Below, piece after piece: positions 7,782 through 16,950 of a stretch of DNA of 47,927 bases. The translations under genes and the position numbers were made by a program. Position 1 is the first letter of the stretch. Each line of letters opens with the position of its first letter. This stretch comes from Paenibacillus caseinilyticus (GTDB lineage Bacteria > Bacillota > Bacilli > Paenibacillales > NBRC-103111), in assembly GCF_027533645.1 (NCBI RefSeq), contig NZ_JAQAGY010000038.1:1-47927 (forward strand), read 5' to 3'. The notes below the pieces were generated by a model that worked only from the letters and a program-made list of their open reading frames with translations, did not search any database and was not told the DNA's origin.

Positions 7782-9863
7782 TTAATGGATCGTGCGCCCC
7801 TGCTCGTCCGCGATGCCGCTCTTGCGGTAGAAGTACGTATTGATGATGTCCCGCCACTCCCGGGCATGCTCCGCCTGATGCGAGAGACGCTCGGCCACCT
7901 GCGCGTGCAGTCCCTCCGGGATGGCCCCGGCGAGGCCTGCCCAAGCTTCTTTCAGGTGGTCCGCCCGCTCCACACCTTCAAAATGCGTATCGTAAATATG
8001 CTGAATGACGGTTCTGCCTGAATGCAGCTTGTGCGTATATGGCACATGGTGGAAGAACAGCAGCAGCTCGTCCGGGCAGTCGGCCAGCGATTCGTAGACC
8101 GCAGCATGGCTTCCCTTGTACTGCGCGGTATACCCTGTTCCCGAGGCCACGGTGCGGTCTACACCGATCCCATGGCAGTCGGCAAAATGATACGTACCCC
8201 ACTTCGAATACTCGTAGCCGTCCACATTCGGCCCGTAATGGTGATCCGGATTGACCATCCAGCCTACGCCGAGCGGCGCCGTATACGATTCATAGATGCT
8301 CCAGGAATCCATAAGCATGCCCATCACGGTGCGGACCACCCGCTCATCGGAGCCGAACGTAAGCCGGATCCATTCCCCGGCAATGTCCTCGGCGGACAGC
8401 CCGGGGTTCCAGGCCAGCCGGCCGAAGCCGTACAGGTTCGCCTGCGCCAGCAGGTGCCCGGTCCAGTTCGCGTCGCCGCCGATATTAGAGACGGCCGCGA
8501 AGCCGCTGTGGCGGCTGCCGAACAGCGTGCCGTCCACGATCCGCCTCACTGTGGAACCCTCACCCAGCGCATAGGTATCGAAATCGAGCACTTCCTTCCA
8601 CTGCGGCACCAGGTAGCAGAGATGGCGCTGCTGCCCCGTGTATTCCTGGGTAATCTGGAATTCAATGACCTGATTGGTCGCCGCAAGCCCGCCGAAGAGC
8701 GGGGATACGGGCTCCCGCACCTGGAAGTCCATCGGGCCGTTCTTGATCTGCAGGATGACATTGTCCAGGAACCGTCCGTCCAGCGGCTTGAAGTGGTCGT
8801 AAGCCGCCCGGGCCCGGTCCGTCTGGCGGTCGCGCCAATCCTGCTTGCAGTTATACACGAAACAGCGCCAGATCATGATGCCGCCATAAGGCTGCAGGGC
8901 CTCCGCCAGCATGTTAGATCCGTCGGCATGATCGCGTCCGTACGTGAACGGGCCGGGACGGTTCTCGGAGTCGGCTTTGACCAGGAAGCCGCCGAAGTCC
9001 GGAATGGCGGCGTACACGTCGGCCGCCGTGCTCCTCCACCAGGCGCGCACGCCGGGGTCGAGCGGATCCGCAGTGGACAGTCCGCCGATCTCCAGCGGGC
9101 TCGCATAGTTGATGCTCAGGAACAGCTTGATCGCGTAAGCGCGGAAGACCGCCGCCAGCTTGGCGACATCCGGCAGGTACTCCTGCGTGAGCAGCTTCGT
9201 TTCGTGCCGGTGCACGTTCACGTTGTTGACCGTGATCGCATTGATTCCCGTCGAAGCCAGCAGCCGGGCATAATCGCGGATACGGTCGAGGTTCTCCGTG
9301 ATCCGGTTGTTATCATAGAAAATGGACCTGCCGGCATAGCCGCGTTCGATACTGCCGTCCATGTTGTCCCACTGGTTGATCATCCGGAGCCCGCCCGCCG
9401 GATTCTCCGCCACATTCAACTCCTCCGGCGATGCCCCGGTGCGGAGGAGCCGCAGCAGGTGGAACACGCCGTAGAGCACGCCGGCAGGCGTCTTGGCGCC
9501 TACGGCGATCCGGCGCCGCTCCCGGTCGGCCCGGATGGCGAAGCCTTCGGGCCCCGTCACGGAAGCCGCGGCCGGGCCGAAGGCTTCGTCCAGCTGGGCG
9601 CTGCTGCCGAACGTGCCGAGCAGCACGCCGCCGGACGTCCCCTCCCCGCCTGCCTGCAGGACGGACGGATTGATGCCGTACAGGCCCTCTACAGCTCTGC
9701 ACCATTCCGCAGAAGCCGTTCCGGTCACTTCATGCTGATCCGTCACGGTGACCGTGCCGAACCATGCCCCGGCTTGATCGATGCCCTGATTCCCCGCTGC
9801 CGCTTGGGTTCCTAGCCACGCGTCATATCCCGCAGCCTGCCCTCCGGTACCGTTTGCGTTCAT
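7782..9863 (-). CDS. aguA: Alpha-glucuronidase, GH67
   Basis: This intracellular enzyme removes (4-O-methyl)glucuronic acid from the non-reducing end of aldouronates made from glucuronoxylan. The product has 693 residues, the usual GH67 length, with no signal peptide. Glu300 (VKADSENRPGP), Asp379 (NGPMDFQ) and Glu407 (FQITQEYTG) fall at the same spacings (79 and 28 residues) as the catalytic acid and base pair I recall from Geobacillus AguA (E285, D364, E392). ATG at 9863 overlaps the end of the GH52 gene by 4 nt, so the two are translationally coupled. Confidence 0.96.
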   Translation of the reverse strand: MNANGTGGQAAGYDAWLGTQAAAGNQGIDQAGAWFGTVTVTDQHEVTGTASAEWCRAVEGLYGINPSVLQAGGEGTSGGVLLGTFGSSAQLDEAFGPAAASVTGPEGFAIRADRERRRIAVGAKTPAGVLYGVFHLLRLLRTGASPEELNVAENPAGGLRMINQWDNMDGSIERGYAGRSIFYDNNRITENLDRIRDYARLLASTGINAITVNNVNVHRHETKLLTQEYLPDVAKLAAVFRAYAIKLFLSINYASPLEIGGLSTADPLDPGVRAWWRSTAADVYAAIPDFGGFLVKADSENRPGPFTYGRDHADGSNMLAEALQPYGGIMIWRCFVYNCKQDWRDRQTDRARAAYDHFKPLDGRFLDNVILQIKNGPMDFQVREPVSPLFGGLAATNQVIEFQITQEYTGQQRHLCYLVPQWKEVLDFDTYALGEGSTVRRIVDGTLFGSRHSGFAAVSNIGGDANWTGHLLAQANLYGFGRLAWNPGLSAEDIAGEWIRLTFGSDERVVRTVMGMLMDSWSIYESYTAPLGVGWMVNPDHHYGPNVDGYEYSKWGTYHFADCHGIGVDRTVASGTGYTAQYKGSHAAVYESLADCPDELLLFFHHVPYTHKLHSGRTVIQHIYDTHFEGVERADHLKEAWAGLAGAIPEGLHAQVAERLSHQAEHAREWRDIINTYFYRKSGIADEQGRTIH

Positions 9864-12019
9864 TGTCCTACTCCCTCTGCTGCGGTCAATGGGATCAGCC
9901 GGTTGCCTTTATGTTCGAACAGCCATAGAATGGCCGTGACGCCGCGCGGATAATATTTGCTGCCGATAATCTCGCCGGACAGAATCTGGTCGCTCCAGCA
10001 CCAGTAGGACAGCTGCGGATGGAGCAGCCAATTCACGTGTGCCGCGTCGGCCTCCGCCCCGCGCTCATCCCAGGAGACGCCGAGGATCGTTCTCGCAATG
10101 AACTGGCACAGGTAAATCTTGCTGAGCCAGGAGTTGTTGCTCGTCGACGACAGCTTCCAAGCCCCGTCCTCGAACAGGCAGACGCCCGGCGCGAGCACGG
10201 TCTCCAGGTGCTTCGTGAGCGCCTGGATGTAGGGCCCGAAGCGGCCCTCCGGATCCAGCGCTTCCCCGCAGCCCGTGAAGTACGGGAACACCAGGCCTTC
10301 GATCGCCGGAATGATCCGGGAGTCGTTATTCTCGCCGATGACGGCCGGAATATAGCCCTGCTCCGTCAGCTGGGCGGCGATCGTCGAAGCGCAGCGCTCC
10401 GCCTGCAGCCCGGATTCCCGGGAGAGCTCGCCAAGCCCTTCGCTGGCGAACAGCTTCTCGAGGCCTACATAGACCGCCCAGCACTTGCCGGCCAGGTAGA
10501 TGTTATTGCGCGACTGGCCGAGCGACACGTCCAGGCTGTCATAGGTCGAGATCTCCGCGCCGCCCTGCGTGCGGGTGCTGTCGAGTCCCATCAAGCCGTT
10601 CCTCTTCTCCGCTTCGGGATGGTCCCGGTTCAGCATGCTCTCGAAGCACTGCTTAATCACCGGAAGCTGCTTCGACGTGAACTCGCGGTCCTGCGTCTGC
10701 TCGATATAGACGAGCGCGCAGACCAGCCAGTTGACGAGCTCCTCGTGGCTCATGTAGGAGAAGCAGTCGCTGATGCCGGCCAGCTCGTAAGCGGAATACT
10801 GCGGGCGGGAGAACACGTTGGCCACACCCATATCGTGAGTGAACGTAAGGCCGCCCGGATATTCCGCCTTGTCGCCCGGGAAGCGCACCTTGTCCTCGTA
10901 GCTGTACCGTTTCACGAACAGCTCGAGCTCGTTGCGCACCGTCCAAGGATTCATGATAAGCTCGTAATACAGCTGGTCCGCCGTTAGATCCAGCGTGTTC
11001 ATCATCCGGTACTCGCCCTCGTTGACGACCCAGATCGCTTCGCCCGCGGCATCCAGCAGCTGGGTGCTGCCGTAGTAGCTGTGGATCGCATGGTCGAGCA
11101 TGAACCGCTGATCGCCGGACAGCTGCTCCGCTCCGATCCAATCATCGGCGGCGGCGCAGGAGGCCGTCAGCTCGGGGAACCGGTCCAGCGCATACCCGGC
11201 TACTTCCTCAATAGAGTGGAAGTAACGCGTATAGTAGTAGGACGCGTCGATCCCCGACGTCACTAGTCCGCCGCGGTAGAAGCAGACCGCGAAGCGGTAG
11301 GTGCGCTTCTCCCCGGGGGGCACCTCCATGAGCAGTGCGCCGGTTCCGCCGAGCCCGAAAGCGTAATTGTGCGGCAGCGTGGTCTCGAGAATGCGCTCCA
11401 GCGAGAAGCCGAGCGCGCTGACCACCCCTTCGTCCCGGGTGACAATCGCCGTGGAACGGCCCTGTCCGACCCCGGTGAGCCCGCCCTGCACCGGCTCGTC
11501 GAGACGGCGCATCGCGCTGTAGGGGTCGCTTCCCTCATAGCCGAAAAAGCCGCGGCGTGCGGTGGTGCCCTGCGTATTGTCGAGCGTCAGCTCGGCGAAG
11601 ACGGCAGGCACGATCGCTTCCTTCAGGAGTACAGGGTCCGCCTTCCCCGGCTCAGGCAGGGAGCGGACCGGCGAGTATACGCGGAACTTCAGATCGCCCG
11701 CCTGCCATGTATCCGTGCCGGTCTTGAACTCCCTCTTGACCGAGCTCTCCTCGAAAGAAACAATGCCGGTCACTTTACCCTTTTCTCCCGCCTTCTCGAC
11801 GTCATAGCGGGCACTTGCATCCTCTACCTCTTCATAGAAGGGCAGCGCCTCGTAATATTCCCCGCCTCGGGACTGGAATCCGATATAGATATTCTCATCG
11901 GCTGGCTTGCCGAGCTCCAGGCCCAGCCCTCCCTTCTTGCCGCGAAATCCTAAGGTAAAGCTGGCAAAAGCGCCGATCGGCGCATGTTGTGCGTTAAAAA
12001 ACAGGTTGGCATTCGACAT
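9860..12019 (-). CDS. Beta-xylosidase, GH52
   Basis: This 719-residue enzyme begins MSNANLFFNAQHAPIGAFAS, the hallmark of GH52 xylosidases (Geobacillus XynB2 starts very similarly). It cleaves xylooligosaccharides from the non-reducing end with retention. Glu334 (VVNEGEYRMMNT) and Asp494 (STYDSLDVSL) fall one residue before the nucleophile Glu335 and acid/base Asp495 that I recall from that enzyme. There is no signal peptide, so short oligosaccharides must be imported. The start follows GAGGGAGGAAC. It is the first gene of the two-gene operon and is divergent from the AraC regulator. Confidence 0.95.
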   Translation of the reverse strand: MSNANLFFNAQHAPIGAFASFTLGFRGKKGGLGLELGKPADENIYIGFQSRGGEYYEALPFYEEVEDASARYDVEKAGEKGKVTGIVSFEESSVKREFKTGTDTWQAGDLKFRVYSPVRSLPEPGKADPVLLKEAIVPAVFAELTLDNTQGTTARRGFFGYEGSDPYSAMRRLDEPVQGGLTGVGQGRSTAIVTRDEGVVSALGFSLERILETTLPHNYAFGLGGTGALLMEVPPGEKRTYRFAVCFYRGGLVTSGIDASYYYTRYFHSIEEVAGYALDRFPELTASCAAADDWIGAEQLSGDQRFMLDHAIHSYYGSTQLLDAAGEAIWVVNEGEYRMMNTLDLTADQLYYELIMNPWTVRNELELFVKRYSYEDKVRFPGDKAEYPGGLTFTHDMGVANVFSRPQYSAYELAGISDCFSYMSHEELVNWLVCALVYIEQTQDREFTSKQLPVIKQCFESMLNRDHPEAEKRNGLMGLDSTRTQGGAEISTYDSLDVSLGQSRNNIYLAGKCWAVYVGLEKLFASEGLGELSRESGLQAERCASTIAAQLTEQGYIPAVIGENNDSRIIPAIEGLVFPYFTGCGEALDPEGRFGPYIQALTKHLETVLAPGVCLFEDGAWKLSSTSNNSWLSKIYLCQFIARTILGVSWDERGAEADAAHVNWLLHPQLSYWCWSDQILSGEIIGSKYYPRGVTAILWLFEHKGNRLIPLTAAEGVGQ

Positions 12020-12237
12020 CGCTATGTTCCTCCCTCAATATGGCCGGATCTTGCGCCGGTTCGCCGGATCTGGACGATTACGTTCATCCTAGCACAGCCG
12101 TCTTCGGCGGAACCATTGTCAAATCGCGCAGTAATTTACCCAAATCAAGCTGGCGTGCTATACTGTATGGAAAGCATGGTAAGCGCATACACCACACGCT
12201 ATGGCAAATACCGCATACTGCAAAGGAGCTTACAACG
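12020..12237. promoter_or_regulatory. Divergent promoter region, GH52 operon / AraC gene
   Basis: For the plus-strand regulator, TTTACC (12135-12140) and TATACT (12159-12164) are spaced by 18 nt. On the minus strand, a perfect TTGACA lies at 12117-12122 but no matching -10 is visible at 17 nt, as expected if an activator is needed. A GCCG-TCTT-CGGC hairpin at about 12102-12113 would lie in the GH52 leader. Confidence 0.55.
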
Positions 12238-13158
12238 ATGGCCGGCTCGTATCCTCCGCCCTCTCTCGGGCACATCCTCGAAGAAGTCCTTCTTCCCGAT
12301 GTCAATACCACGATCAACCTGTTCGGGATTCACCTGCGCCAGGTGAGCGGAAGCTGGGATTATCCGATGCACGAGCATCCCCAATTCGAGATCAATTATC
12401 TCCTCGAAGGAGAGCAGCTTATGAAGGTAGAGGGCGTCCCGCTCCATCAACATGCAGGGGATCTCCTGGTGATTCGTCCCGGGCAGGCGCATTCCAGCCG
12501 GAGCGCGAACAGTGAGCTCTTCACGTATTTCTGCATCCACTTCAGCATCGACGATCCGGTCTTCTTGTCCATGCTGGGCCGGCTGCAGCAGACACTGTTC
12601 CTCCGGGACAGTGCGCTGACCCGGCAGGTCGAGCCTATGCTCGCCCGCCTGATCGCGATCACCCGCCTGGCCGGCACGGCGACGATGGCCCAGCGGATGC
12701 GGCTGCATTCGGCGATCTTCGATCTGTTCGGCGCCTTGTGGGAAGCGGTATCCCAGGAAGCCGATACGCTCTCCGGCTCGTACGTGAAGGTCGAGCTCGC
12801 CCATCAGATCCGCAGCCGCCTGCAGGGACTGGCCAGCCAGCACTTCAAGCAGGGCATCCCGCTCGAGCGCCACTATGGCATCGACGACATCGCTGCGGAG
12901 CTCGGGATCAGCACGTCCCACTGCTCCCGCGTCTTCCGGCAGGTGTACGGGACCGCCCCCCGGATGTATCTGTCGGAGCTCGTGCTCCAGGAAGCGAAGA
13001 TGCTCCTGTCGAACTCCCTTCTCTCCATCGAGCAGATCTCCTCCGTGCTCGGGTATAAGGACATCGCCCACTTCAGCCGCCAGTTCAAGCGGTGGACGGG
13101 GAGCTCCCCGAGCGAGTACAGAAGGCTGCACGCCCAAGGAGAGCAGGAAGCGACATAA
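12238..13158 (+). CDS. AraC-family regulator of the xylan operon
   Basis: The product has 306 residues. The N-terminal part is a cupin-like sensor (DYPMHEHPQFEINYLLEGEQ, LLVIRPGQAHSS), and the C-terminal 100 residues carry the double AraC helix-turn-helix (IDDIAAELGISTSHCSRVFRQVYG and ISSVLGYKDIAHFSRQFKRWTGSSPSEYR). Divergence from the GH52-GH67 operon suggests it activates that operon in response to a xylan-derived sugar; the ligand is not evident. ATG at 12238 follows AAAGGAG with good spacing; an upstream in-frame extension to 12040 runs through the promoter and is rejected. Confidence 0.9.
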   Translation: MAGSYPPPSLGHILEEVLLPDVNTTINLFGIHLRQVSGSWDYPMHEHPQFEINYLLEGEQLMKVEGVPLHQHAGDLLVIRPGQAHSSRSANSELFTYFCIHFSIDDPVFLSMLGRLQQTLFLRDSALTRQVEPMLARLIAITRLAGTATMAQRMRLHSAIFDLFGALWEAVSQEADTLSGSYVKVELAHQIRSRLQGLASQHFKQGIPLERHYGIDDIAAELGISTSHCSRVFRQVYGTAPRMYLSELVLQEAKMLLSNSLLSIEQISSVLGYKDIAHFSRQFKRWTGSSPSEYRRLHAQGEQEAT

Positions 13159-13459
13159 CAAAAGAGGCGCTCCAAGCTTGGCTGGAGCGCCTTGGTGCGT
13201 GGGGAACGCCAGTCTGGGCTCAGGCAGCAAAGGGGCAGGCGAGCTCCGCCCGCTGCGGTTTGCGAAGGCGGGCGGGCACGGTTCTTCGGTACACTGCCGC
13301 ATGCTGCACGCTGACACGGAGTCAGCAGACAACGACCTCACGTTTGCCGCATCCGCTTTTAGCCGTGCTCCCACAGCTCCTGCCGCTAATGCTCCTCCCG
13401 TACAGATCGGCACGCTTCCATGGCCTCGTATGTCACAGGAAGTCATCCGGTTGTTGTCC
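13159..13459. other. Intergenic gap with a bidirectional terminator
   Basis: AGGCGCTCCA (13165-13174) and TGGAGCGCCT (13183-13192) form a hairpin that ends the AraC gene; on the minus strand it is followed by CTTTTGTT and can end the uxu operon. I see nothing gene-like in the remaining 260 bases. Confidence 0.7.
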
Positions 13460-14257
13460 TCACACCACCTGGAACACCGCTTGATCCGACAAATAATGGA
13501 CCTGCACTCCCGGGAACCGGCTCTTCAGCTCCTCCGCCAAATACCTCATGCCGGGCTCCTCGCTCTCCGCATGGCCGAGCATAATGAGCCCCTTCGGTCT
13601 GCCCTGGTGGACGGCATCCCGGACGTACTCGGGCGTCTCCCATTCCGGACCTTCGCCGGCAATGATGAGGTCGACCTGCCCGTTCCTGAACAGCGGGATG
13701 GCGCTGCCCCCTCCGCCCCGATAGCCGGCCAGCAGGCCGATGCGTCTGCATGTCATGGACAGCTCGCCGCTGACCCGGACAAAGGACAGGCCGAGACGGC
13801 TTTTGACATATGCGGCTGCCTCCCTGACTGTCATGGCCGGAACCTCGACAATTGAAGCTGCTGGCTGATCCTCGGCAACGTACTGCTCCCAGTCCAAGCT
13901 CAGGAGCAGACCGGTCATAATCCCGTCGGGCCGGTAGCGGTGCCAGTAGTCGTGAAAGCGGTAGATGGCCAGGCCCGACGCCTCGATCCACCGACGCTTC
14001 TCCAGGTACACCGGGTCCTCCTCCAGGATCCCGGTCGGATCGTGGTGGCTGTAATAGGCCCCCTCGTGGGTGATGACCAGGTTGGCTCCTAACGCCACGG
14101 CCTGCTCCAGGACGCGCTGCGTGGGCATGAAGGCCGTCACGATTCCGGTGACCCGCTGGTCCGGACTCCCGGACTTCAAGGTGTCGACGGTCGATTCCAG
14201 CAAGCCGACAGGCTCTTCCAGTGTACGGATAACCTCTCTTATCGTCAGGCTGCTCAT
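13460..14257 (-). CDS. Nif3-like dinuclear metal-centre protein
   Basis: The product has 265 residues and belongs to the Nif3/YqfO-like group. Visible features are ALGANLVITHEGAYYSHHDP, where HE and HH would bind metals, and the C-terminal LIMLGHAESEEPGMRYLAEEL, with the late His and Glu ligands. Nif3 proteins form toroidal hexamers, and their biochemical role is unsettled. Here it is the last gene of the uxuR-uxuA-uxuB operon, 4 nt after uxuB, which points to a role in hexuronate use, perhaps as a hydrolase. That role is inference only. Confidence 0.82.
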   Translation of the reverse strand: MSSLTIREVIRTLEEPVGLLESTVDTLKSGSPDQRVTGIVTAFMPTQRVLEQAVALGANLVITHEGAYYSHHDPTGILEEDPVYLEKRRWIEASGLAIYRFHDYWHRYRPDGIMTGLLLSLDWEQYVAEDQPAASIVEVPAMTVREAAAYVKSRLGLSFVRVSGELSMTCRRIGLLAGYRGGGGSAIPLFRNGQVDLIIAGEGPEWETPEYVRDAVHQGRPKGLIMLGHAESEEPGMRYLAEELKSRFPGVQVHYLSDQAVFQVV

Positions 14258-14261
14258 AGAC

Positions 14262-15110
14262 TTATACCCCCGAGTAGGCCATGAACCCGCCGTCCACGGG
14301 CACCGTGATGCCGGTCACGAACCCGGACATGCTGTCGTCGGCCAGCCAGACCAGCGTGCCGATCAGGTCGTCCGGCCTGCCGAACCGGCGCATCGGGGTG
14401 TGCGTGATGATCTTGTGGGAACGCTCGGTGAGCGAACCGTCCTCGTTCGTCAGGAGCCTGCGGTTCTGCTCCGTGAGGAAGAAGCCCGGCGCGATCGCGT
14501 TGACCCGGATGCCGACGCCGGCCATATGCACGGCGAGCCACTGGGTGAAGTTGTTGATCGCCGCCTTCGCCGCACTATAGGCCGGTACCTTCGTCATCGG
14601 ACTCGGTGCGCTCATCGAAGAGATGTTGATGACCACAGTCCCGGGCTTGTTCATCATCTGCTTCGCAAACACCTGCGTCGGAATCAGCGTCCCCAGAAAG
14701 TTCAGGTTGAACACGAAGCCGAAGCCCTCATCCGTCAAGTCGAAGAAAGTCGTAATCTCCTTGTTAAGCAAATCGTCCGGTTTCAGCGTCTCGTTGGTCG
14801 TGCTGCCCTTCGGATGGTTGCCGCCGGCGCCATTGATCAGGATATCGCACGTCCCGAGCTCGGCGCTAATGACGTCCGCCGCCTGCTTCACACTCTCGGT
14901 GCTCAGCACGTCGCAGGCCACGGCAAGCGCCTCGCCCCCTGCCTCGCGGATCCGCTGCGCGACCGCCTCCCCCTTCTCCGCGGTACGGTTCAGGATGGCC
15001 ACTTTGACCCCATGCCGGCCCAGTTCTTCAGCCATCGCGGAGCACAATACCCCGCTGCCGCCCGTTACGACGGCCACTTTTCCCTGCAGATTCGTATGGA
15101 TCGGTATCAT
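14262..15110 (-). CDS. uxuB: SDR oxidoreductase, fructuronate reductase (UxuB-like)
   Basis: This 282-residue short-chain dehydrogenase most likely interconverts D-fructuronate and D-mannonate with NAD(H). The Rossmann motif reads VTGGSGVLCSAM, with Cys where the last Gly of many SDRs lies. ILINGAGGNHPKG, a Ser in ISSMSAPS and YSAAK complete the site. It resembles B. subtilis UxuB (YjmF), an SDR rather than the E. coli polyol-type enzyme. The start at 15110 follows the uxuA stop after one base (TGA-G-ATG). An in-frame extension to 15287 overlaps uxuA and is rejected. Confidence 0.88.
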   Translation of the reverse strand: MIPIHTNLQGKVAVVTGGSGVLCSAMAEELGRHGVKVAILNRTAEKGEAVAQRIREAGGEALAVACDVLSTESVKQAADVISAELGTCDILINGAGGNHPKGSTTNETLKPDDLLNKEITTFFDLTDEGFGFVFNLNFLGTLIPTQVFAKQMMNKPGTVVINISSMSAPSPMTKVPAYSAAKAAINNFTQWLAVHMAGVGIRVNAIAPGFFLTEQNRRLLTNEDGSLTERSHKIITHTPMRRFGRPDDLIGTLVWLADDSMSGFVTGITVPVDGGFMAYSGV

Positions 15111-15111
15111 C

Positions 15112-16185
15112 TCAGGCACTCTCCTTTCGGCCGCGTTCCAGCGCGTCCCATACGCCCCACAAATACATGATGCCCATCGCCCGGTCGTACAGCCCGTAGC
15201 CCGGACGGCACTGCTCATCCCAGATATGGCGGCCGTGATCCGGTCTTGCATAGCCGGTGAATCCGTTCTCATGATAAGCTCTGACAATGTCTACGATATC
15301 CACGGTGCCGTCGCTGGCGCGGTGCGATGTTTCGATAAAATCTCCGTTCTCGTACACTTTCACATTGCGGATGTGTGCGAACGGAATCCGGTCGGCGAAT
15401 TCCCTGACCATGGCCGGGATATCATTGGACGGATTGGCTCCCAGCGAGCCGCTGCACAGCGTAAGCCCGTTGGATGGGCTGTCCACCAACCTCAGCAGCC
15501 TTCGGAAACTCTCCCGGCCGGTCATGATCCTCGGCAGTCCGAAGATCGGCCACGGCGGATCGTCGGGGTGAATCGCCATCCGGATGTCATGCTGCTCCGC
15601 CACGGGGATCACCCGCTCCAGGAAGTAGTGGAGGTTGTTCCACAGATCCTCCTCTGTCACCTCTTTGTAGGCGTCGAAGAGCGGGGCCAGCCTGCGCAGC
15701 CTCTCCGGCTCCCATCCGGGCATCGTGAAGTCGGGGTTCAGCGCGATTTTGCTCACGAGCTCCTGAGGATTCATCTCTTCTACCTTGGCCTTTTCGTAGA
15801 AAAGGGCCGTCGATCCGTCTTCATGCGCCTTGAACAGATCGGTACGGATCCAATCGAAGACCGGCATGAAATTGTAGCAGATCGTCTTGACGCCGACCTT
15901 CGCCAGCTTCCCGATGGTTCTTATGTAACTGTCTATATACACATCCCGCGTGGGCAGGCCCAGCTTGATGTCCTCGTGGACGTTGACGCTCTCGACGACT
16001 TCCAGATGAAGTCCGTACGCGTCCGCCTGCCTCTTGTATGCCTCGATTTTGTCCATCGGCCACTCTTCGCCGACCGGCACATCATGCAGCGCCCATACGA
16101 TGCCTTCGACACCGGGAATCTGCTTGATCTGCTTCAGGGAAACCGTATCATTGCCCTCCCCGTACCATCGGAACACCATTCTCAT
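15112..16185 (-). CDS. uxuA: Mannonate dehydratase (UxuA)
   Basis: This enzyme dehydrates D-mannonate to 2-keto-3-deoxy-D-gluconate. The product has 357 residues, the length of the Bacillus enzyme, and begins MRMVFRWYGEGNDTVSLKQIKQIPGVEG. It has the family segments VKTICYNFMPVFDW, MAIHPDDPPWPIFGLPRI, LCSGSLGANPSNDIP and GRPDHGRH-like ARPDHGRHIWDE, which hold the metal-binding His and Cys. The start at 16185 has a G-rich site (GGGGGGACTTGG) upstream; the longer frame to 16278 is rejected because it runs into uxuR. It is the second gene of the operon. Confidence 0.95.
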   Translation of the reverse strand: MRMVFRWYGEGNDTVSLKQIKQIPGVEGIVWALHDVPVGEEWPMDKIEAYKRQADAYGLHLEVVESVNVHEDIKLGLPTRDVYIDSYIRTIGKLAKVGVKTICYNFMPVFDWIRTDLFKAHEDGSTALFYEKAKVEEMNPQELVSKIALNPDFTMPGWEPERLRRLAPLFDAYKEVTEEDLWNNLHYFLERVIPVAEQHDIRMAIHPDDPPWPIFGLPRIMTGRESFRRLLRLVDSPSNGLTLCSGSLGANPSNDIPAMVREFADRIPFAHIRNVKVYENGDFIETSHRASDGTVDIVDIVRAYHENGFTGYARPDHGRHIWDEQCRPGYGLYDRAMGIMYLWGVWDALERGRKESA

Positions 16186-16201
16186 CGTCCAAGTCCCCCC
16201 C

Positions 16202-16897
16202 TTATTCCTGAAAATAGTCCGGATATGCGCTCCGCAGCTCGGGGAGCTCGACATCCAGCTTGCCCAGGTGAAGCTCAAGCCGCTCGGTCACAAGCGCCTC
16301 ATCGCCCTGCTCGACGGCTTCCAACAAACCCAGATGCTCTTCGATCATCTGCGGCATGTAATGGTACTGCCTCAGGGCCAGACAGCGCAGCCGGTTGAGG
16401 TGTCCCCGCATCTGGTAGATCATCTGCAGCAGCGTTGCATTATTGGTAACGCCGATCACTGCCTGGTGGAACGCTTCGTCGAGCTGCAGGAACAGCGGCG
16501 CATCCCCGGCTTCGGCAGCCGCCCACTGCTTCTCCAGCAGCCTCTCCGCTTCCGCCTTGACGCCCCCGTGTTCCCCCAGATCCCACAGCCGTGCCGCCAG
16601 CCGGAACGCGCCAAGCTCGAGCTGCTCGCGGATGAATCTTGCCTCGGTAACCTTCCGCACTGAGATCCGGGCGATCCGGGTCCCCCTCTGCGGCAGCACC
16701 TCCAGCAGCCCTTCGCTGACCAGAAGACGGATCGCCTCACGGATCGGCGTGCGGCTGACGCCGAGCTCTTCGACCAGCTCGTTCTCATAGATCATACTCC
16801 CGGGCGCCAGCCGCAGGGACACGATGTCGTCACGAATGGCTTCATACACCCCCTGCGATTTGCGCTGGGCCGAGACTTCCGAGGTTATTTCGGTCAT
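16202..16897 (-). CDS. GntR/FadR-type regulator of hexuronate genes (UxuR-like)
   Basis: The product has 231 residues. The N-terminal winged helix is GntR type (AIRDDIVSLRLAPGSMIYENELVEELGVSRTPIREAIRLL), and the C-terminal half is an all-helical FCD ligand domain with metal-binding type His/Asp (DEAFHQAVIG). It leads the operon and probably represses it until a hexuronate intermediate binds. The twin CTTGTATACAAG palindromes around its promoter are the expected kind of FadR-family operator. Start at 16897 follows GAAGGGAGGGGG. Confidence 0.9.
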   Translation of the reverse strand: MTEITSEVSAQRKSQGVYEAIRDDIVSLRLAPGSMIYENELVEELGVSRTPIREAIRLLVSEGLLEVLPQRGTRIARISVRKVTEARFIREQLELGAFRLAARLWDLGEHGGVKAEAERLLEKQWAAAEAGDAPLFLQLDEAFHQAVIGVTNNATLLQMIYQMRGHLNRLRCLALRQYHYMPQMIEEHLGLLEAVEQGDEALVTERLELHLGKLDVELPELRSAYPDYFQE

Positions 16898-16950
16898 GGG
16901 TACCCCCTCCCTTCTTCTTAGCGTTTAGAGCATTTGCAGCTGCTCCACAA

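Noticed and set aside
8022..9815. 597-codon open frame on the plus strand
   Set aside because: Antisense to the GH67 gene, with no ribosome binding site or recognisable domain.
12199..13446. 415-codon open frame on the minus strand
   Set aside because: It lies antisense to the AraC gene, which has clear domains and a ribosome binding site; the frame is open only because of the GC-rich third positions.
14623..16398. 591-codon open frame on the plus strand
   Set aside because: Antisense across uxuB, uxuA and uxuR; composition is that of a shadow frame.
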